Shown here piece after piece: positions 18,742-26,768 of a stretch of DNA of 64,000 nucleotides. This stretch comes from Pseudonocardia kujensis. GTDB lineage: Bacteria > Actinomycetota > Actinomycetes > Mycobacteriales > Pseudonocardiaceae. The stretch lies in the NCBI RefSeq assembly GCF_021283305.1, contig NZ_JAJSOK010000007.1, positions 110,166 through 174,165 on the forward strand, in the 5' to 3' direction. Positions within the stretch are counted from its first letter, which is position 1. Each line of letters starts with the position of its first letter. The position numbers and the translations under genes were made by a program. Below the pieces are notes generated by a model that searched no databases, was not told the DNA's origin, and saw nothing but the letters and a program-made list of their open reading frames with translations.

Positions 18742-19356
18742 ATGCCCCAGGGCCAGGTCACCAGCGTTCCGCAGGACGGGCTCACCACCCGCCAGCGCCG
18801 CAACCGCCCGCTGCTCGTGGTGCACACCGGCGAGATGAAGGGCAAGTCGACGGCCGCCTTCGGGCTGGCCCTGCGCGGCTGGAACCAGGGCTGGTCGATC
18901 GGCGTGTTCCAGTTCGTGAAGTCCGCGAAGTGGAAGGTCGGCGAGGAGGAGGCCTTCCGCGCGCTCGGCCGGCTGCACGAGCAGACCGGCGAGGGCGGGC
19001 CCGTCGAGTGGCACAAGATGGGCTCGGGCTGGAGCTGGAGCCGCAAGGCCGGCAGCGAGGAGGACCACGCCGCCGCCGCGCTCGAGGGCTGGCGGGAGAT
19101 CCGCCGCCGCCTCGAGAACCAGGTGCACGAGGTCTACGTGCTCGACGAGTTCACCTACCCGCTGAAGTGGGGCTGGGTGGACGTGCAGGAGGTCGTCGAG
19201 GTGCTCGCCGCGCGCGAGGGCCGCCAGCACGTGATCGTCACCGGCCGGGACGCGGCGCCCGAGCTGATCGAGGCGGCCGACCTCGTCATGCAGACGACCA
19301 AGATCAAGCACCCGATGGACGCCGGGCAGAAGGGGCAGCGGGGGATCGAGTGGTAG
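18742..19356 (+). CDS. cobO: Cob(I)yrinic acid a,c-diamide adenosyltransferase CobO
   Basis: Transfers the adenosyl group from ATP to reduced corrinoid, forming the Co-C bond. The 204-residue protein has the CobO/BtuR P-loop HTGEMKGKSTAAFG at residues 30-43. It also has FQFVKSAKWKVGE near 62, HKMGSGWSW near 92, EVYVLDEFTYPLKWGW near 130 and a family-typical end, IKHPMDAGQKGQRGIEW. GGGAGG at spacing 6-7 precedes the ATG. The 65-bp leader contains two near-copies of a 21-bp sequence (from 18685 and 18710, ACCGASCAGAGCAC). cobB starts within its last codons. Confidence 0.93.
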   Translation: MPQGQVTSVPQDGLTTRQRRNRPLLVVHTGEMKGKSTAAFGLALRGWNQGWSIGVFQFVKSAKWKVGEEEAFRALGRLHEQTGEGGPVEWHKMGSGWSWSRKAGSEEDHAAAALEGWREIRRRLENQVHEVYVLDEFTYPLKWGWVDVQEVVEVLAAREGRQHVIVTGRDAAPELIEAADLVMQTTKIKHPMDAGQKGQRGIEW

Positions 19357-20705
19357 CCCGCGCGCTCGTCGTCGCGGCGCCGGCGTCGGGATCGGGCAAG
19401 ACGACCGTCGCCACCGGGCTGATGGCCGCGCTGAGCAGGCGCGGGAGTGCCGTGGCGCCGTTCAAGGTCGGGCCGGACTACATCGACCCCGGCTACCACA
19501 CCCTCGCCGCCGGGCGTCCCGGCCGGAACCTCGACCCGGTCCTCGTCGGCGAGCAGCGGATCGGGCCGCTGGTCCGGCACGGGGCCGCGGGCTGCGAGAT
19601 CGCGGTGATCGAGGGCGTCATGGGGCTGTTCGACGGCCGGGTGGCCGACGGCTACGGCTCCACGGCCCAGGTCGCCGCCATGGTCGGCGCGCCCGTGGTG
19701 CTCGTCGTGGACTGCCGGGGGCAGTCGCGGTCGGTCGCCGCGCTGCTGCACGGGTTCCGCAGCTTCGACGCCAGCACGCGCCTCGCCGGCGTGATCCTGA
19801 ACCGGGTCGGCTCGGCGCGGCACGAGGAGGTGCTCCGCGCGGCGTGCGACGAGATCGGGCTGCCGGTGCTCGGTGTCCTGCCGCGGCGGGCGGAGCTGGC
19901 CGTGCCGTCGCGCCACCTCGGGCTGGTGACGGCCGTCGAGCACGGTGCCGCGGCGACGGCGGCGGTCGACGCGATGGCGGTCCTGGTGGCCGAACACGTC
20001 GACCTCGAGGCGGTGGTCCGGGTGGCGGAGCCGCTGCCCGGGGGCGCGGTCTGGGATCCGGTCGCCGAGCTGGGCGGATACCGGACGGCGGCGGGAACAC
20101 GGACCGCGGTGCTGGGCGGCGCGGCGTTCTCCTTCGGCTACGCCGAGCACGTCGAGCTCCTGGAGGCGGCGGGGTCCGAGGTCGTGCTGGTCGACCCGCT
20201 GCGCGAGGAGACCCTGCCCGCGGCCGTCGGCGGGCTCGTGCTGCCCGGCGGGTTCCCGGAGGAGCACGTGCGCGACCTCGGTGCCAACACCGGCCTGCTC
20301 GCGGCGATCCGCGCGCTCGCGGAGGCGGGGGCGCCGATCCGGGCGGAGTGCGGCGGGCTGCTCTACCTGTGCCGCGAGCTCGACGGCGTCCCGCTGGTCG
20401 GCGCCCTCGACGCCACCGCCGCGATGACCGGCCGGCTGACCCTCGGCTACCGCGACGCGGTGGCGCTGAGCGACTCGACCGGCTTCGCGGCGGGCGAGCG
20501 GGTCGGCGGGCACGAGTTCCACCACTGCGCGGTCACCCCCCGGGCCGGCGCGGCTGCCGCCTGGGGCTGGCGGGGCGGCGCGGCGGAGGGGTTCGTCGCG
20601 GGCGGGGTGCACGCGTCGTTCCTGCACACCCATCCGGCCGGCACGCCCGGCTCGGTGGCGCGCTTCCTGGCCGCCCAGGTCCCCGCGGCTCGGGTCGGGT
20701 CGTGA
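19350..20705 (+). CDS. cobB: Cobyrinic acid a,c-diamide synthase CobB
   Basis: Amidates the a and c side chains of (hydrogeno)byrinic acid using glutamine and ATP. 451 residues. The N-terminal domain has the P-loop VVAAPASGSGKTTVATGL (near 6-23), VAPFKVGPDYIDPGYH near 36 and VIEGVMGLFDG near 86. The C-terminal amidotransferase domain has LPGGFPEEH near 296, nucleophile Cys334 in RAECGGLLYL and GGVHASFLHTHP near 428 with the catalytic His. The GTG at 19350 overlaps the cobO stop by 7 bp, and the stop overlaps the next gene by 4 bp (GTGA). The genes are tightly coupled in one operon. Confidence 0.93.
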   Translation: MVARALVVAAPASGSGKTTVATGLMAALSRRGSAVAPFKVGPDYIDPGYHTLAAGRPGRNLDPVLVGEQRIGPLVRHGAAGCEIAVIEGVMGLFDGRVADGYGSTAQVAAMVGAPVVLVVDCRGQSRSVAALLHGFRSFDASTRLAGVILNRVGSARHEEVLRAACDEIGLPVLGVLPRRAELAVPSRHLGLVTAVEHGAAATAAVDAMAVLVAEHVDLEAVVRVAEPLPGGAVWDPVAELGGYRTAAGTRTAVLGGAAFSFGYAEHVELLEAAGSEVVLVDPLREETLPAAVGGLVLPGGFPEEHVRDLGANTGLLAAIRALAEAGAPIRAECGGLLYLCRELDGVPLVGALDATAAMTGRLTLGYRDAVALSDSTGFAAGERVGGHEFHHCAVTPRAGAAAAWGWRGGAAEGFVAGGVHASFLHTHPAGTPGSVARFLAAQVPAARVGS

Positions 20706-21127
20706 GCGACGGCGGCCCCGCCGATGGCCGTTGCGTGGTCGGGATCGGGGCGCGGCGCGGGGTGTCGGCCGAGGCGGTGCGGGCGGCGCTGGCGGTCGTC
20801 CGGGACGTGATCGGGGAGGTCGACGTGGTCTACGCCTCCGTCGAGGCCAAGGCGGGGGAACGGGGCATCCTCGACGCGATCGCGCCGGCCGGGCTGGAGG
20901 TGCGGCCGGCGGCGGCGCTCGCGGCCGTCGCGGTGCCGGGCAGCGCGCGGGTCGGCGAGGCGGTCGGCACACCGTCCGTGGCGGAGGCCGCGGCGCTGCT
21001 CGTGGCGGGGGAACAGGGTCGGCCGCCGCGGCTCGTGGTGCCCAAGACGATCGTGGGGGATGTGACGGTCGCCGCCGCCCGCGTCGAGCACGAGGCCCTG
21101 ACCAGCGCGAACTCCCCCTCGGGATAG
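20702..21127 (+). CDS. CobE / CbiG C-terminal domain protein
   Basis: 141 residues matching the CobE/CbiG_C fold: RCVVGIGARRGVSAEAVRAAL near residue 10, VYASVEAKAGERGILDAI near 43 and PSVAEAAALLVAG near 90. The end is VPKTIVGDVTVAAARV. CbiG_C is part of the enzyme that opens the delta-lactone in the anaerobic route; free-standing CobE is known from the aerobic route with an unclear role. It starts in the cobB stop codon (GTGA), so it is translated with it. With CobF present, I read this as CobE of an aerobic-type pathway. Confidence 0.78.
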   Translation: MSDGGPADGRCVVGIGARRGVSAEAVRAALAVVRDVIGEVDVVYASVEAKAGERGILDAIAPAGLEVRPAAALAAVAVPGSARVGEAVGTPSVAEAAALLVAGEQGRPPRLVVPKTIVGDVTVAAARVEHEALTSANSPSG

Positions 21128-21191
21128 GCGTCTCCCGCTCGGGACCGTTCAGCTCGCATCGTCGGCTCGTTATGCTTCCGCGGCCGGCGAC

Positions 21192-21226
21192 AGGGAACCC
21201 GGGGTGACACCGGGTGTGCCCGCCAC
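21192..21226 (+). promoter_or_regulatory. Possible degenerate cobalamin-riboswitch core before cysG
   Basis: AGGGAA (21192-21197) is followed by a CCCGG/CCGGG stem (21198-21202 with 21210-21214) around GGTGACA, and then CCCGCCAC (21219-21226), the B12-box core. The order and spacing echo the central part of cobalamin riboswitches. The 3' part (a GAGCCAGGA-like segment) is not apparent. It lies 62-96 bp upstream of the cysG start. Chance resemblance cannot be excluded. Confidence 0.3.
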
Positions 21227-21287
21227 CCGCTCCCCGGGCCCGCCGGCCACGACCAGCCCGCCGGGCGATCCGCGGAAGGACCTGCAC

Positions 21288-22499
21288 GTGACCCAGCACG
21301 ACCAGTACCTCGTCGGCCTCGAGCTCGCCGGGCGCAAGGTGGTCGTCGTCGGGGGAGGCCAGGTCGCGCAGCGCCGGGTCTCCCGGCTGATCGCGTCGGG
21401 GGCGCTCGTCGAGGTGGTCTCGCCCGAGGTGACCCCGGCCGTCGAGGCCATGGCCTCGGCGCGGGAGATCACCTGGACCGCCCGCCGCTACGCCGACGGC
21501 GATCTCGACGGCGCCTGGTACGCCCTCGCCTGCACCGACGACCCCGAGGTCAACGCGGCCGTCGGCGCCGAGGCGGAGCGCCGCCGGGTGTTCTGCGTGC
21601 GGGCCGACGACGGTCGCCTCGGCACCGCCGTCACCCCCGCCACGGGCGAGTACGACGGCCTGACCGTCGGCGTCCTGGCCAAGGGCGCCCACCGCCGTTC
21701 GGCCGCCGTCCGCACGGCCCTGGTCGAGGCCCTGCAGGCGGGCGTGGTGGCCGACTCCGCCGATCCCGTGCTCCCGGGCGTCGCGCTCGTCGGCGGCGGC
21801 CCCGGCGATCCCGAGCTGATCACCGTCCGCGGGCGCCGGCTGCTCTCCCGGGCGGACGTCGTGGTCGCCGACCGGCTCGGCCCGCGGGACCTGATCGAGG
21901 AGCTGGGCCCCGACGTCGAGGTCATCGACGCCTCCAAGATCCCCTACGGCCGCGCGATGGCCCAGCAGCGGATCAACGAGCTGCTGATCGAGCACGCGCA
22001 GGCCGGGAAGTTCGTGGTGCGGCTCAAGGGCGGCGACCCGTTCGTCTACGGGCGCGGGTTCGAGGAGGTCCAGGCCTGCACGGCGGCCGGGGTCCCGGTC
22101 ACCGTCGTCCCGGGCATCACCAGTGCTTTCGCCGCACCGGCCGTCGCGGGGATCCCGGTCAGCCATCGCGGGGTCTCGCACGAGATCGTCGTCGTGTCGG
22201 GGCACGTCGCGCCGGACGACCCGCGCAGCCTCGTCGACTGGCCGGCACTCGGCCGGATGCGCGGCACGATCGTGCTGATGATGGCCGTCGAGCGGATCGC
22301 GCAGTTCGCCGCGGCGCTGATCGAGTACGGCCGGCCCGCCGAGACCCCGGTCGGCGTGATCCAGGACGGCACCACCCGCATCCAGCGCACCCTGCGCGCC
22401 ACCCTCGGGACGGTCGCGGTGCAGATCAAGGAGCAGGAGATCAGCCCGCCGGCGATCATCGTGATCGGGCCGGTCGCAGGGCTCTCGGCGGACGGGTGA
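21288..22499 (+). CDS. cysG: Siroheme synthase-type fusion: precorrin-2 dehydrogenase + uroporphyrinogen-III methyltransferase (CysG/CobA)
   Basis: 403 residues with two domains. Residues 1 to about 155 form an NAD-dependent precorrin-2 dehydrogenase/ferrochelatase domain (KVVVVGGGQVAQRRVSRL near 17). Residues about 160-403 form SUMT, which makes precorrin-2: VALVGGGPGDPELITVRG near 166, VVRLKGGDPFVYGRGFEE near 245, PGITSAFAAPAVAGIP near 278 and the late SPPAIIVIG strand. The GTG at 21288 has GGAAGGA 8 nt upstream. An earlier in-frame GTG at 21204 would translate a Pro/Gly-rich stretch that looks like RNA leader. The product feeds both siroheme and cobalamin. The stop overlaps the next gene by 4 bp. 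Confidence 0.9.
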   Translation: MTQHDQYLVGLELAGRKVVVVGGGQVAQRRVSRLIASGALVEVVSPEVTPAVEAMASAREITWTARRYADGDLDGAWYALACTDDPEVNAAVGAEAERRRVFCVRADDGRLGTAVTPATGEYDGLTVGVLAKGAHRRSAAVRTALVEALQAGVVADSADPVLPGVALVGGGPGDPELITVRGRRLLSRADVVVADRLGPRDLIEELGPDVEVIDASKIPYGRAMAQQRINELLIEHAQAGKFVVRLKGGDPFVYGRGFEEVQACTAAGVPVTVVPGITSAFAAPAVAGIPVSHRGVSHEIVVVSGHVAPDDPRSLVDWPALGRMRGTIVLMMAVERIAQFAAALIEYGRPAETPVGVIQDGTTRIQRTLRATLGTVAVQIKEQEISPPAIIVIGPVAGLSADG

Positions 22500-23080
22500 G
22501 CACCGGGCCGGTGCTGCACCTGGTCCGGCACGGCGAGAGCACGTGGAACGCCGCCGGGCTGCTGCAGGGCCGCACCGCGCACGTCGCGCTGACGGCGCGG
22601 GGCCGGGCCCAGGCCCTCGACGCGGCCCGGGCGCTGCGGGTCGCCGCGGACGCGGTGGTCCTCAGCAGCCCGCAACGCCGGGCCGCGGAGACGGCCGCCG
22701 TTGTCGGCCGGGTCCTCGGCCTGGCGGTCCGTGAGTGCGCCGGCCTGCGTGAACAGTCCCACGGTGAGTGGGAGGGCCGTCCGGCTGCGCAGTGCGCGGC
22801 CGCGTTGGCCGGCGCGGAGCCGGACTGGGCGCCCCCGGGCGGCGAGACGGGCCGCGAGCTGCACGCCCGCGCGGAGCGGGTGCTCGCCGCCCTGCCCGAG
22901 GCCGGGTCGGTCGTGCTGGTCACCCACGGCGAGACGCTGCGGGCGCTGGTCGCGGCGGCGTGCGGACTGGGGGCCGAGGACGCGCCGAGAGAGGTCCCGC
23001 CCAACGGCGCGGTCGTGGACCTGTGGCCGGTCGGCCCGGGGAGATGGGAGCGGGCACCGGAGTTCGCTCCGCACCGCTGA
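22496..23080 (+). CDS. Histidine phosphatase family protein, likely alpha-ribazole phosphatase (CobC-like)
   Basis: 194 residues of the phosphoglycerate-mutase-like superfamily. The catalytic motif LVRHGEST places the phospho-acceptor at His12; LSSPQRRAAETA near 60, REQSHGEWEGR near 84 and THGETLRALVAAACG near 142 complete the active site. The GTG start overlaps the cysG stop (GTGA), and the cobalamin context makes CobC (alpha-ribazole-5'-phosphate phosphatase, needed after CobT) the most likely role. Sequence alone does not distinguish this from a general broad-specificity phosphatase. Confidence 0.8.
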   Translation: MSTGPVLHLVRHGESTWNAAGLLQGRTAHVALTARGRAQALDAARALRVAADAVVLSSPQRRAAETAAVVGRVLGLAVRECAGLREQSHGEWEGRPAAQCAAALAGAEPDWAPPGGETGRELHARAERVLAALPEAGSVVLVTHGETLRALVAAACGLGAEDAPREVPPNGAVVDLWPVGPGRWERAPEFAPHR

Positions 23081-23097
23081 GAGACCTCGAGAGATCG

Positions 23098-23173
23098 TGG
23101 AGCGGACGACGGGACTCGAACCCGCGACCCTCACCTTGGCAAGGTGATGCGCTACCAACTGCGCTACGTCCGC
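23098..23173 (-). tRNA. tRNA-Gly(GCC)
   Basis: A cloverleaf is visible on the minus strand. The acceptor stem is GCGGACG/CGTCCGC with discriminator U, and CCA is encoded (23100-23098). The D arm GCGC..GCGC contains AGTTGGTA. The anticodon stem TCACC/GGTGA encloses the loop TTGCCAA, so the anticodon is GCC (glycine). The T arm is GCGGG-TTCGAGT-CCCGT. A TACTGT hexamer on the minus strand at 23232-23227 could be its -10 box. Confidence 0.97.
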
Positions 23174-23329
23174 ATCGGCACCCGGATCCCGGGGCCTGCC
23201 GGGCGGCCGTCCGCCCGACACCGGGAACAGTACCCCACCCGTCGACCGCCCTCCGACCAGGGGGTGATCACCCAGGGCGACCGGGCTGTGCGATAGGGGG
23301 CCTCACCGGTCGACGGGGTGTGACGCCCG

Positions 23330-23530
23330 GCCGCTTGCTTCTGCGGCCGCGGCGTGGTGTCGTCGTGGCCGACGGCAGTGGAGGAAACCGGTGCGAGTCC
23401 GGTGCGGTCCCGCCACTGTGACCGGGGAGCGCGTCCCCGCCCGATGGCCACTGCCCGCGGGGCGGGAAGGCCGGGAGGCGCGCGGCGATCCGGGAGCCAG
23501 GACACTCGCCGCCGTCGCTGTGGTTCCGAC
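23330..23530 (+). ncRNA. Cobalamin (B12) riboswitch
   Basis: The conserved core is clear: GGAAACCGGTGCGAGTCCGG at 23383-23402, the B12 box CCCGCCACTGT around 23409-23419 and the distal GAGCCAGGACAC at 23494-23505. The outer boundaries are approximate. It precedes the half-methylase/BluB-CobT operon by 30-60 bp. The downstream ribosome binding site (AGGAGG at 23551) is close enough for translational control. When adenosylcobalamin is plentiful it should shut off the two genes (family knowledge). Confidence 0.93.
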
Positions 23531-23561
23531 GATGAGGGCGCGGACCCTCGAGGAGGCCTGG

Positions 23562-23951
23562 ATGACCGGCGACGGTCGCGCCACCGCTGCGCGTACCCCC
23601 ACGGTGACCGTTCTCGGTGCCGGCGGGGGTGACCCGGACACGGCCGAGGGCGCCGACCTGCTCGCCGCCGCCGACGCCGTCCTCACCACGCCCGACGTCG
23701 AGTCGACGGTCCTGTTCTACGCCGAGGCCTGGCGCGTCGAACGCCTGCCGGACCTGGCCGGCGCGGCCGCCGCCGTCGCCGACGCGATCGACCTGGGGGC
23801 GCGGCACGTGGTGCTCGCCGTGCCCGGGGACCCCGCGGCGAACCCCGGGTGCCGGGCCCTGCTCGACGGCCTGCGGGTGGCGGGGATCGAGGCGGTCGCG
23901 CGGCAGGGCGTCTCGCTCGTCCCGCCGAGGCTGAGCCCGATGCCCTGGTGA
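23562..23951 (+). CDS. Half-length tetrapyrrole methylase-like protein under B12 riboswitch control
   Basis: 129 residues, function unknown. It resembles only the N-terminal subdomain of tetrapyrrole (precorrin) methylases, and of YabN-type MazG partners: TVTVLGAGGGDPDTAEGADLL near 14, ADAVLTTP near 37, GARHVVLAVPGDPAANPG near 80 and AVARQGVSLVPP near 113. The C-terminal subdomain that completes the SAM/substrate cleft in full enzymes (about 240 residues) is absent. The ATG at 23562 has GAGGAGG at ideal spacing; another ATG at 23532 lacks one. Its stop overlaps the bluB-cobT start by 4 bp (GTGA). It may be a regulator, chaperone or lower-ligand factor; this is speculation. Confidence 0.7.
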   Translation: MTGDGRATAARTPTVTVLGAGGGDPDTAEGADLLAAADAVLTTPDVESTVLFYAEAWRVERLPDLAGAAAAVADAIDLGARHVVLAVPGDPAANPGCRALLDGLRVAGIEAVARQGVSLVPPRLSPMPW

Positions 23952-25702
23952 ACAGGATGAACGGGGCGAACGAAGCGAATGGAGCGGACGGGTTCTACGA
24001 GGTCGTCCACGGCCGGCGGGACGTCCGGACCGGGTTCCTGCCCGACGAGCCGGTCGACGACGCCGCGCTGCGCCGCGTGCTCGAGGCCGCGCACGCCGCG
24101 CCGAGCGTCGGGTTCTCCCAGCCCTGGGACTTCGTCGTGGTGCGGGACCGGGCCACCCGTGAGCGCGTGGCCGCGCTGGTCGCCGCCCAGCGGGCCGCGT
24201 TCGCCTCGTCCCTTCCCCGCGCCCGGGCGGCGGCCTTCGGCGCGCTCAAGGTGGAGGCGGTGCTCGACACGCCGGTCAACGTCGTCGTCACCTCGGATCC
24301 CACCCGCGGCGGCCGGCACGTCCTCGGCCGGTACGGACGCCCCGAGATGGCCGCGCACTCCACGGCCTCGGCGGTGCAGAACCTGTGGCTGGCGGCGCGC
24401 GCCGAGGGCCTCGGCGTCGGCTGGGTCAGCTTCTTCGACGACGCGGGGCTGCGCGCACTCGCCGACCTGCTCGGGCTGCCCGCGCACGTCGGGGTGGTGG
24501 CGTACCTGTGCGTCGGGCACGTGCGGGAGTTCGCACCGGAGCCGGAGCTGGCGAGCGCGGGCTGGGCCCGTCGCCGCCCGCTGCGGTGGGCGGTGCACCA
24601 GGAGCGGTACGGAGACCGGGCGCTGCCCGGGGAGGTGGCCATGACCCTGCTCGACGAGACCGTGGCCGCGATCCGGCCCGCCGACGCCGCCGCCGAGGCG
24701 GAGGCCCGGGACCGGCTCGACCGGATGACCAAGCCGCGCGGCTCGCTCGGCCGGGTCGAGGACCTCGCGGTGCAGCTGGCCGGGATCGCCGGACTGTGCC
24801 CGCCGGCGGTGCCCGAGCCCGCGGCCGTCGCGGTGTTCGCCGGCGACCACGGCGTCCACGCCCGAGGCGTGACCCCGTGGCCCCAGGAGGTCACGGCCCA
24901 GATGGTCGGGAACTTCCTGGCCGGCGGGGCGGTGGTCAACGCGTTCGCCCGCCAGCTCGGCGCCGAGGTCCAGGTGGTCGACCTCGGCGTCGCGGCGCCG
25001 CTCGACCCCGTGCCCGGGTTGCTGCCGCGCCGGGTCCGCGCGGGCACCGCGGACATGACGGCGGGTCCGGCGCTGACCCGCGACGAGGCCCGCCGGGCGG
25101 TCGAGGCCGGCATCGAGGTGGCGCGGGACCTGGTCGCCGCCGGCAACCGCTGCCTGGTCACGGGCGACATGGGCATCGCGAACACCACCGCCGCGGCCGC
25201 CTTGATCTGCGCCGTCACCGGGGCGGACCCGGCCGAGGCGACCGGGCGGGGCACCGGGATCGACGACGCGACGCTCGTCCGCAAGACGGAGGTCGTGCGG
25301 CAGGCACTGGCCCGGCACACGCCCGACCCGGCCGACGGGATCGGGCTGCTCGCCGCCTTCGGCGGGCTCGAGCACGCCGGGATCGCCGGGTTCGTCCTCG
25401 GGGCCGCCGCGCTGCGCGTGCCGGTGCTGCTCGACGGCGTCAACGCCGGTGCCGCGGCGCTGGTCGCCTCGGTCCTGGCGCCCGACGCCGTGGCCGCGTG
25501 CGTGGCCGGGCACCGCTCCGCCGAGCCGGGGCACCGGATCGCGATGGCGCACCTCGGCCTGGACCCGCTGCTCGACCTCGGGATGCGGCTCGGGGAGGGG
25601 ACGGGCGCGCTGCTCTCCCTGCCGGTGGTGCAGGGGGCGGCGCGGGCGCTCGCCGACGTCGCCACCTTCGACGCCGCGGGGGTGGCGGACAAGGACGCCT
25701 GA
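23948..25702 (+). CDS. BluB-CobT fusion: 5,6-dimethylbenzimidazole synthase + nicotinate-nucleotide:DMB phosphoribosyltransferase
   Basis: 584 residues joining two consecutive lower-ligand enzymes. Residues about 14-225 are BluB, an O2-dependent FMN-cannibalising nitroreductase-fold enzyme: GRRDVRTGFLP, AAHAAPSVGFSQPWDFVVV near 53, HSTASAVQNLWLAARAEGLG near 137 and VAYLCVGHVREF near 184. Residues about 232-584 are CobT, which makes alpha-ribazole phosphate: TKPRGSLGRVEDLA near 261, FAGDHGVHARGVTPWPQEVT near 298, TGDMGIANTTAAAAL near 404 and the catalytic Glu of RLGEGTGA near 548. An internal ATG at 24641 with GGGGAGG 6 nt upstream could yield CobT alone. It lies in the riboswitch operon. Confidence 0.93.
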   Translation: MNRMNGANEANGADGFYEVVHGRRDVRTGFLPDEPVDDAALRRVLEAAHAAPSVGFSQPWDFVVVRDRATRERVAALVAAQRAAFASSLPRARAAAFGALKVEAVLDTPVNVVVTSDPTRGGRHVLGRYGRPEMAAHSTASAVQNLWLAARAEGLGVGWVSFFDDAGLRALADLLGLPAHVGVVAYLCVGHVREFAPEPELASAGWARRRPLRWAVHQERYGDRALPGEVAMTLLDETVAAIRPADAAAEAEARDRLDRMTKPRGSLGRVEDLAVQLAGIAGLCPPAVPEPAAVAVFAGDHGVHARGVTPWPQEVTAQMVGNFLAGGAVVNAFARQLGAEVQVVDLGVAAPLDPVPGLLPRRVRAGTADMTAGPALTRDEARRAVEAGIEVARDLVAAGNRCLVTGDMGIANTTAAAALICAVTGADPAEATGRGTGIDDATLVRKTEVVRQALARHTPDPADGIGLLAAFGGLEHAGIAGFVLGAAALRVPVLLDGVNAGAAALVASVLAPDAVAACVAGHRSAEPGHRIAMAHLGLDPLLDLGMRLGEGTGALLSLPVVQGAARALADVATFDAAGVADKDA

Positions 25703-25795
25703 GACGGCGTTCGAGAGGGATCGCTGATCCGGTGCCGTGCCGGGTCGGCGGCCGGCGGTGTCTCGGACCGCGTGACCGGAGGAGTCGGTGCGGGG

Positions 25796-26749
25796 ATGAC
25801 GGCAGGGCGACCGCTGCCCACGCAGGACGACGTGCTCGGGTACTTCCACACGCTGTCGAACTGGGGGCGCTGGGGCGACGACGACGAGCTCGGCACGCTG
25901 AACCACCTCACCGACGACGTCCGGCTGGCCGCGGCGCGGGCCGTGCGCCACGGCAGGAGCGTGTCCTGCGCGTGGGAGGTCGCCGTACCCGCGGACATGG
26001 AGCGGTCGACGACGACGTGCCCGTGCGCCGCCGACATGCCGGGTGCCGAGCACATGCCCGCGGCGTTCCACGTCGACCGGCGCTGGGGCTTCTCGACCGA
26101 GCGGCTCGGCCTGACGTTCCACGGCAACACCGTCACCCACGTCGACTCGCCGTGCCACCTCTTCTGGGACGGCAGGATGTACAACGGACGGTCGCACTCG
26201 TCGGTCGACCCCGCGACGGGATCGGCGTGGGCGGCCGTCACGGCGGCGGCGAACGGGATCGTCACCCGTGGTGTCCTGCTGGACGTGGCGCGGGTCCGCG
26301 ACGTGCCCTGGCTCGAACCGGGACAGGGTGTCTTCCCCGACGACCTCGAGGAGGCCGAGCGTCGGCAGGGCGTGCGGGTGCGACCCGGCGACGCGGTCCT
26401 CCTGCGGACCGGCTACGGCCGCGTTCGGCACGAGGCCGGTGCGGCCGGCGGTGTCGCGCAGGCCGGCTGGCACGCGTCCTGCCTGCCGTGGCTGCAGGAA
26501 CGGGAGGTCGCGCTGATCGGCGCGGACACCCCGCAGGACGTCCAGCCGTCGGGGTACGACGCCGTGTTGATGCCCGTGCACGCCGTGGGCCTCGTCGCGA
26601 TGGGGCTGTGGCTGCTCGACAACTGCGACCTGGAGGCGTGCGCGACCACGGCGGCCGAGCTCGCCCAGTGGGACTTCCACCTCGCCGTCGCGCCGGTCCG
26701 CTTCGCCGGTACCTCCGGCAGCCCGGTCAACCCGATCGCCACGTTCTGA
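25796..26749 (+). CDS. Cyclase family protein (kynurenine formamidase-like metal hydrolase)
   Basis: 317 residues of the cyclase superfamily (Pfam Cyclase; KynB-like). The metal-binding signature is intact: HGNTVTHVDSPCHLFWDG near residue 110 (HxxTHxDxPxH). The N-terminal half has LSNWGRWGDDDELGTLNHLT, typical of the larger bacterial subgroup. GVLLDVARVRDVPWL and GDAVLLRTGYG follow, then LIGADTPQDVQPSG near 240 and PVHAVGLVAMGLWLLDN near 257. The start is uncertain: ATG 25796 or GTG 25772 (8 codons longer), with GGAGGAG between them. The physiological substrate is unknown. It follows bluB-cobT by about 90 bp, with no functional link evident. Confidence 0.8.
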   Translation: MTAGRPLPTQDDVLGYFHTLSNWGRWGDDDELGTLNHLTDDVRLAAARAVRHGRSVSCAWEVAVPADMERSTTTCPCAADMPGAEHMPAAFHVDRRWGFSTERLGLTFHGNTVTHVDSPCHLFWDGRMYNGRSHSSVDPATGSAWAAVTAAANGIVTRGVLLDVARVRDVPWLEPGQGVFPDDLEEAERRQGVRVRPGDAVLLRTGYGRVRHEAGAAGGVAQAGWHASCLPWLQEREVALIGADTPQDVQPSGYDAVLMPVHAVGLVAMGLWLLDNCDLEACATTAAELAQWDFHLAVAPVRFAGTSGSPVNPIATF

Positions 26750-26768
26750 CCGCGGGAGGCGCGCGGCG

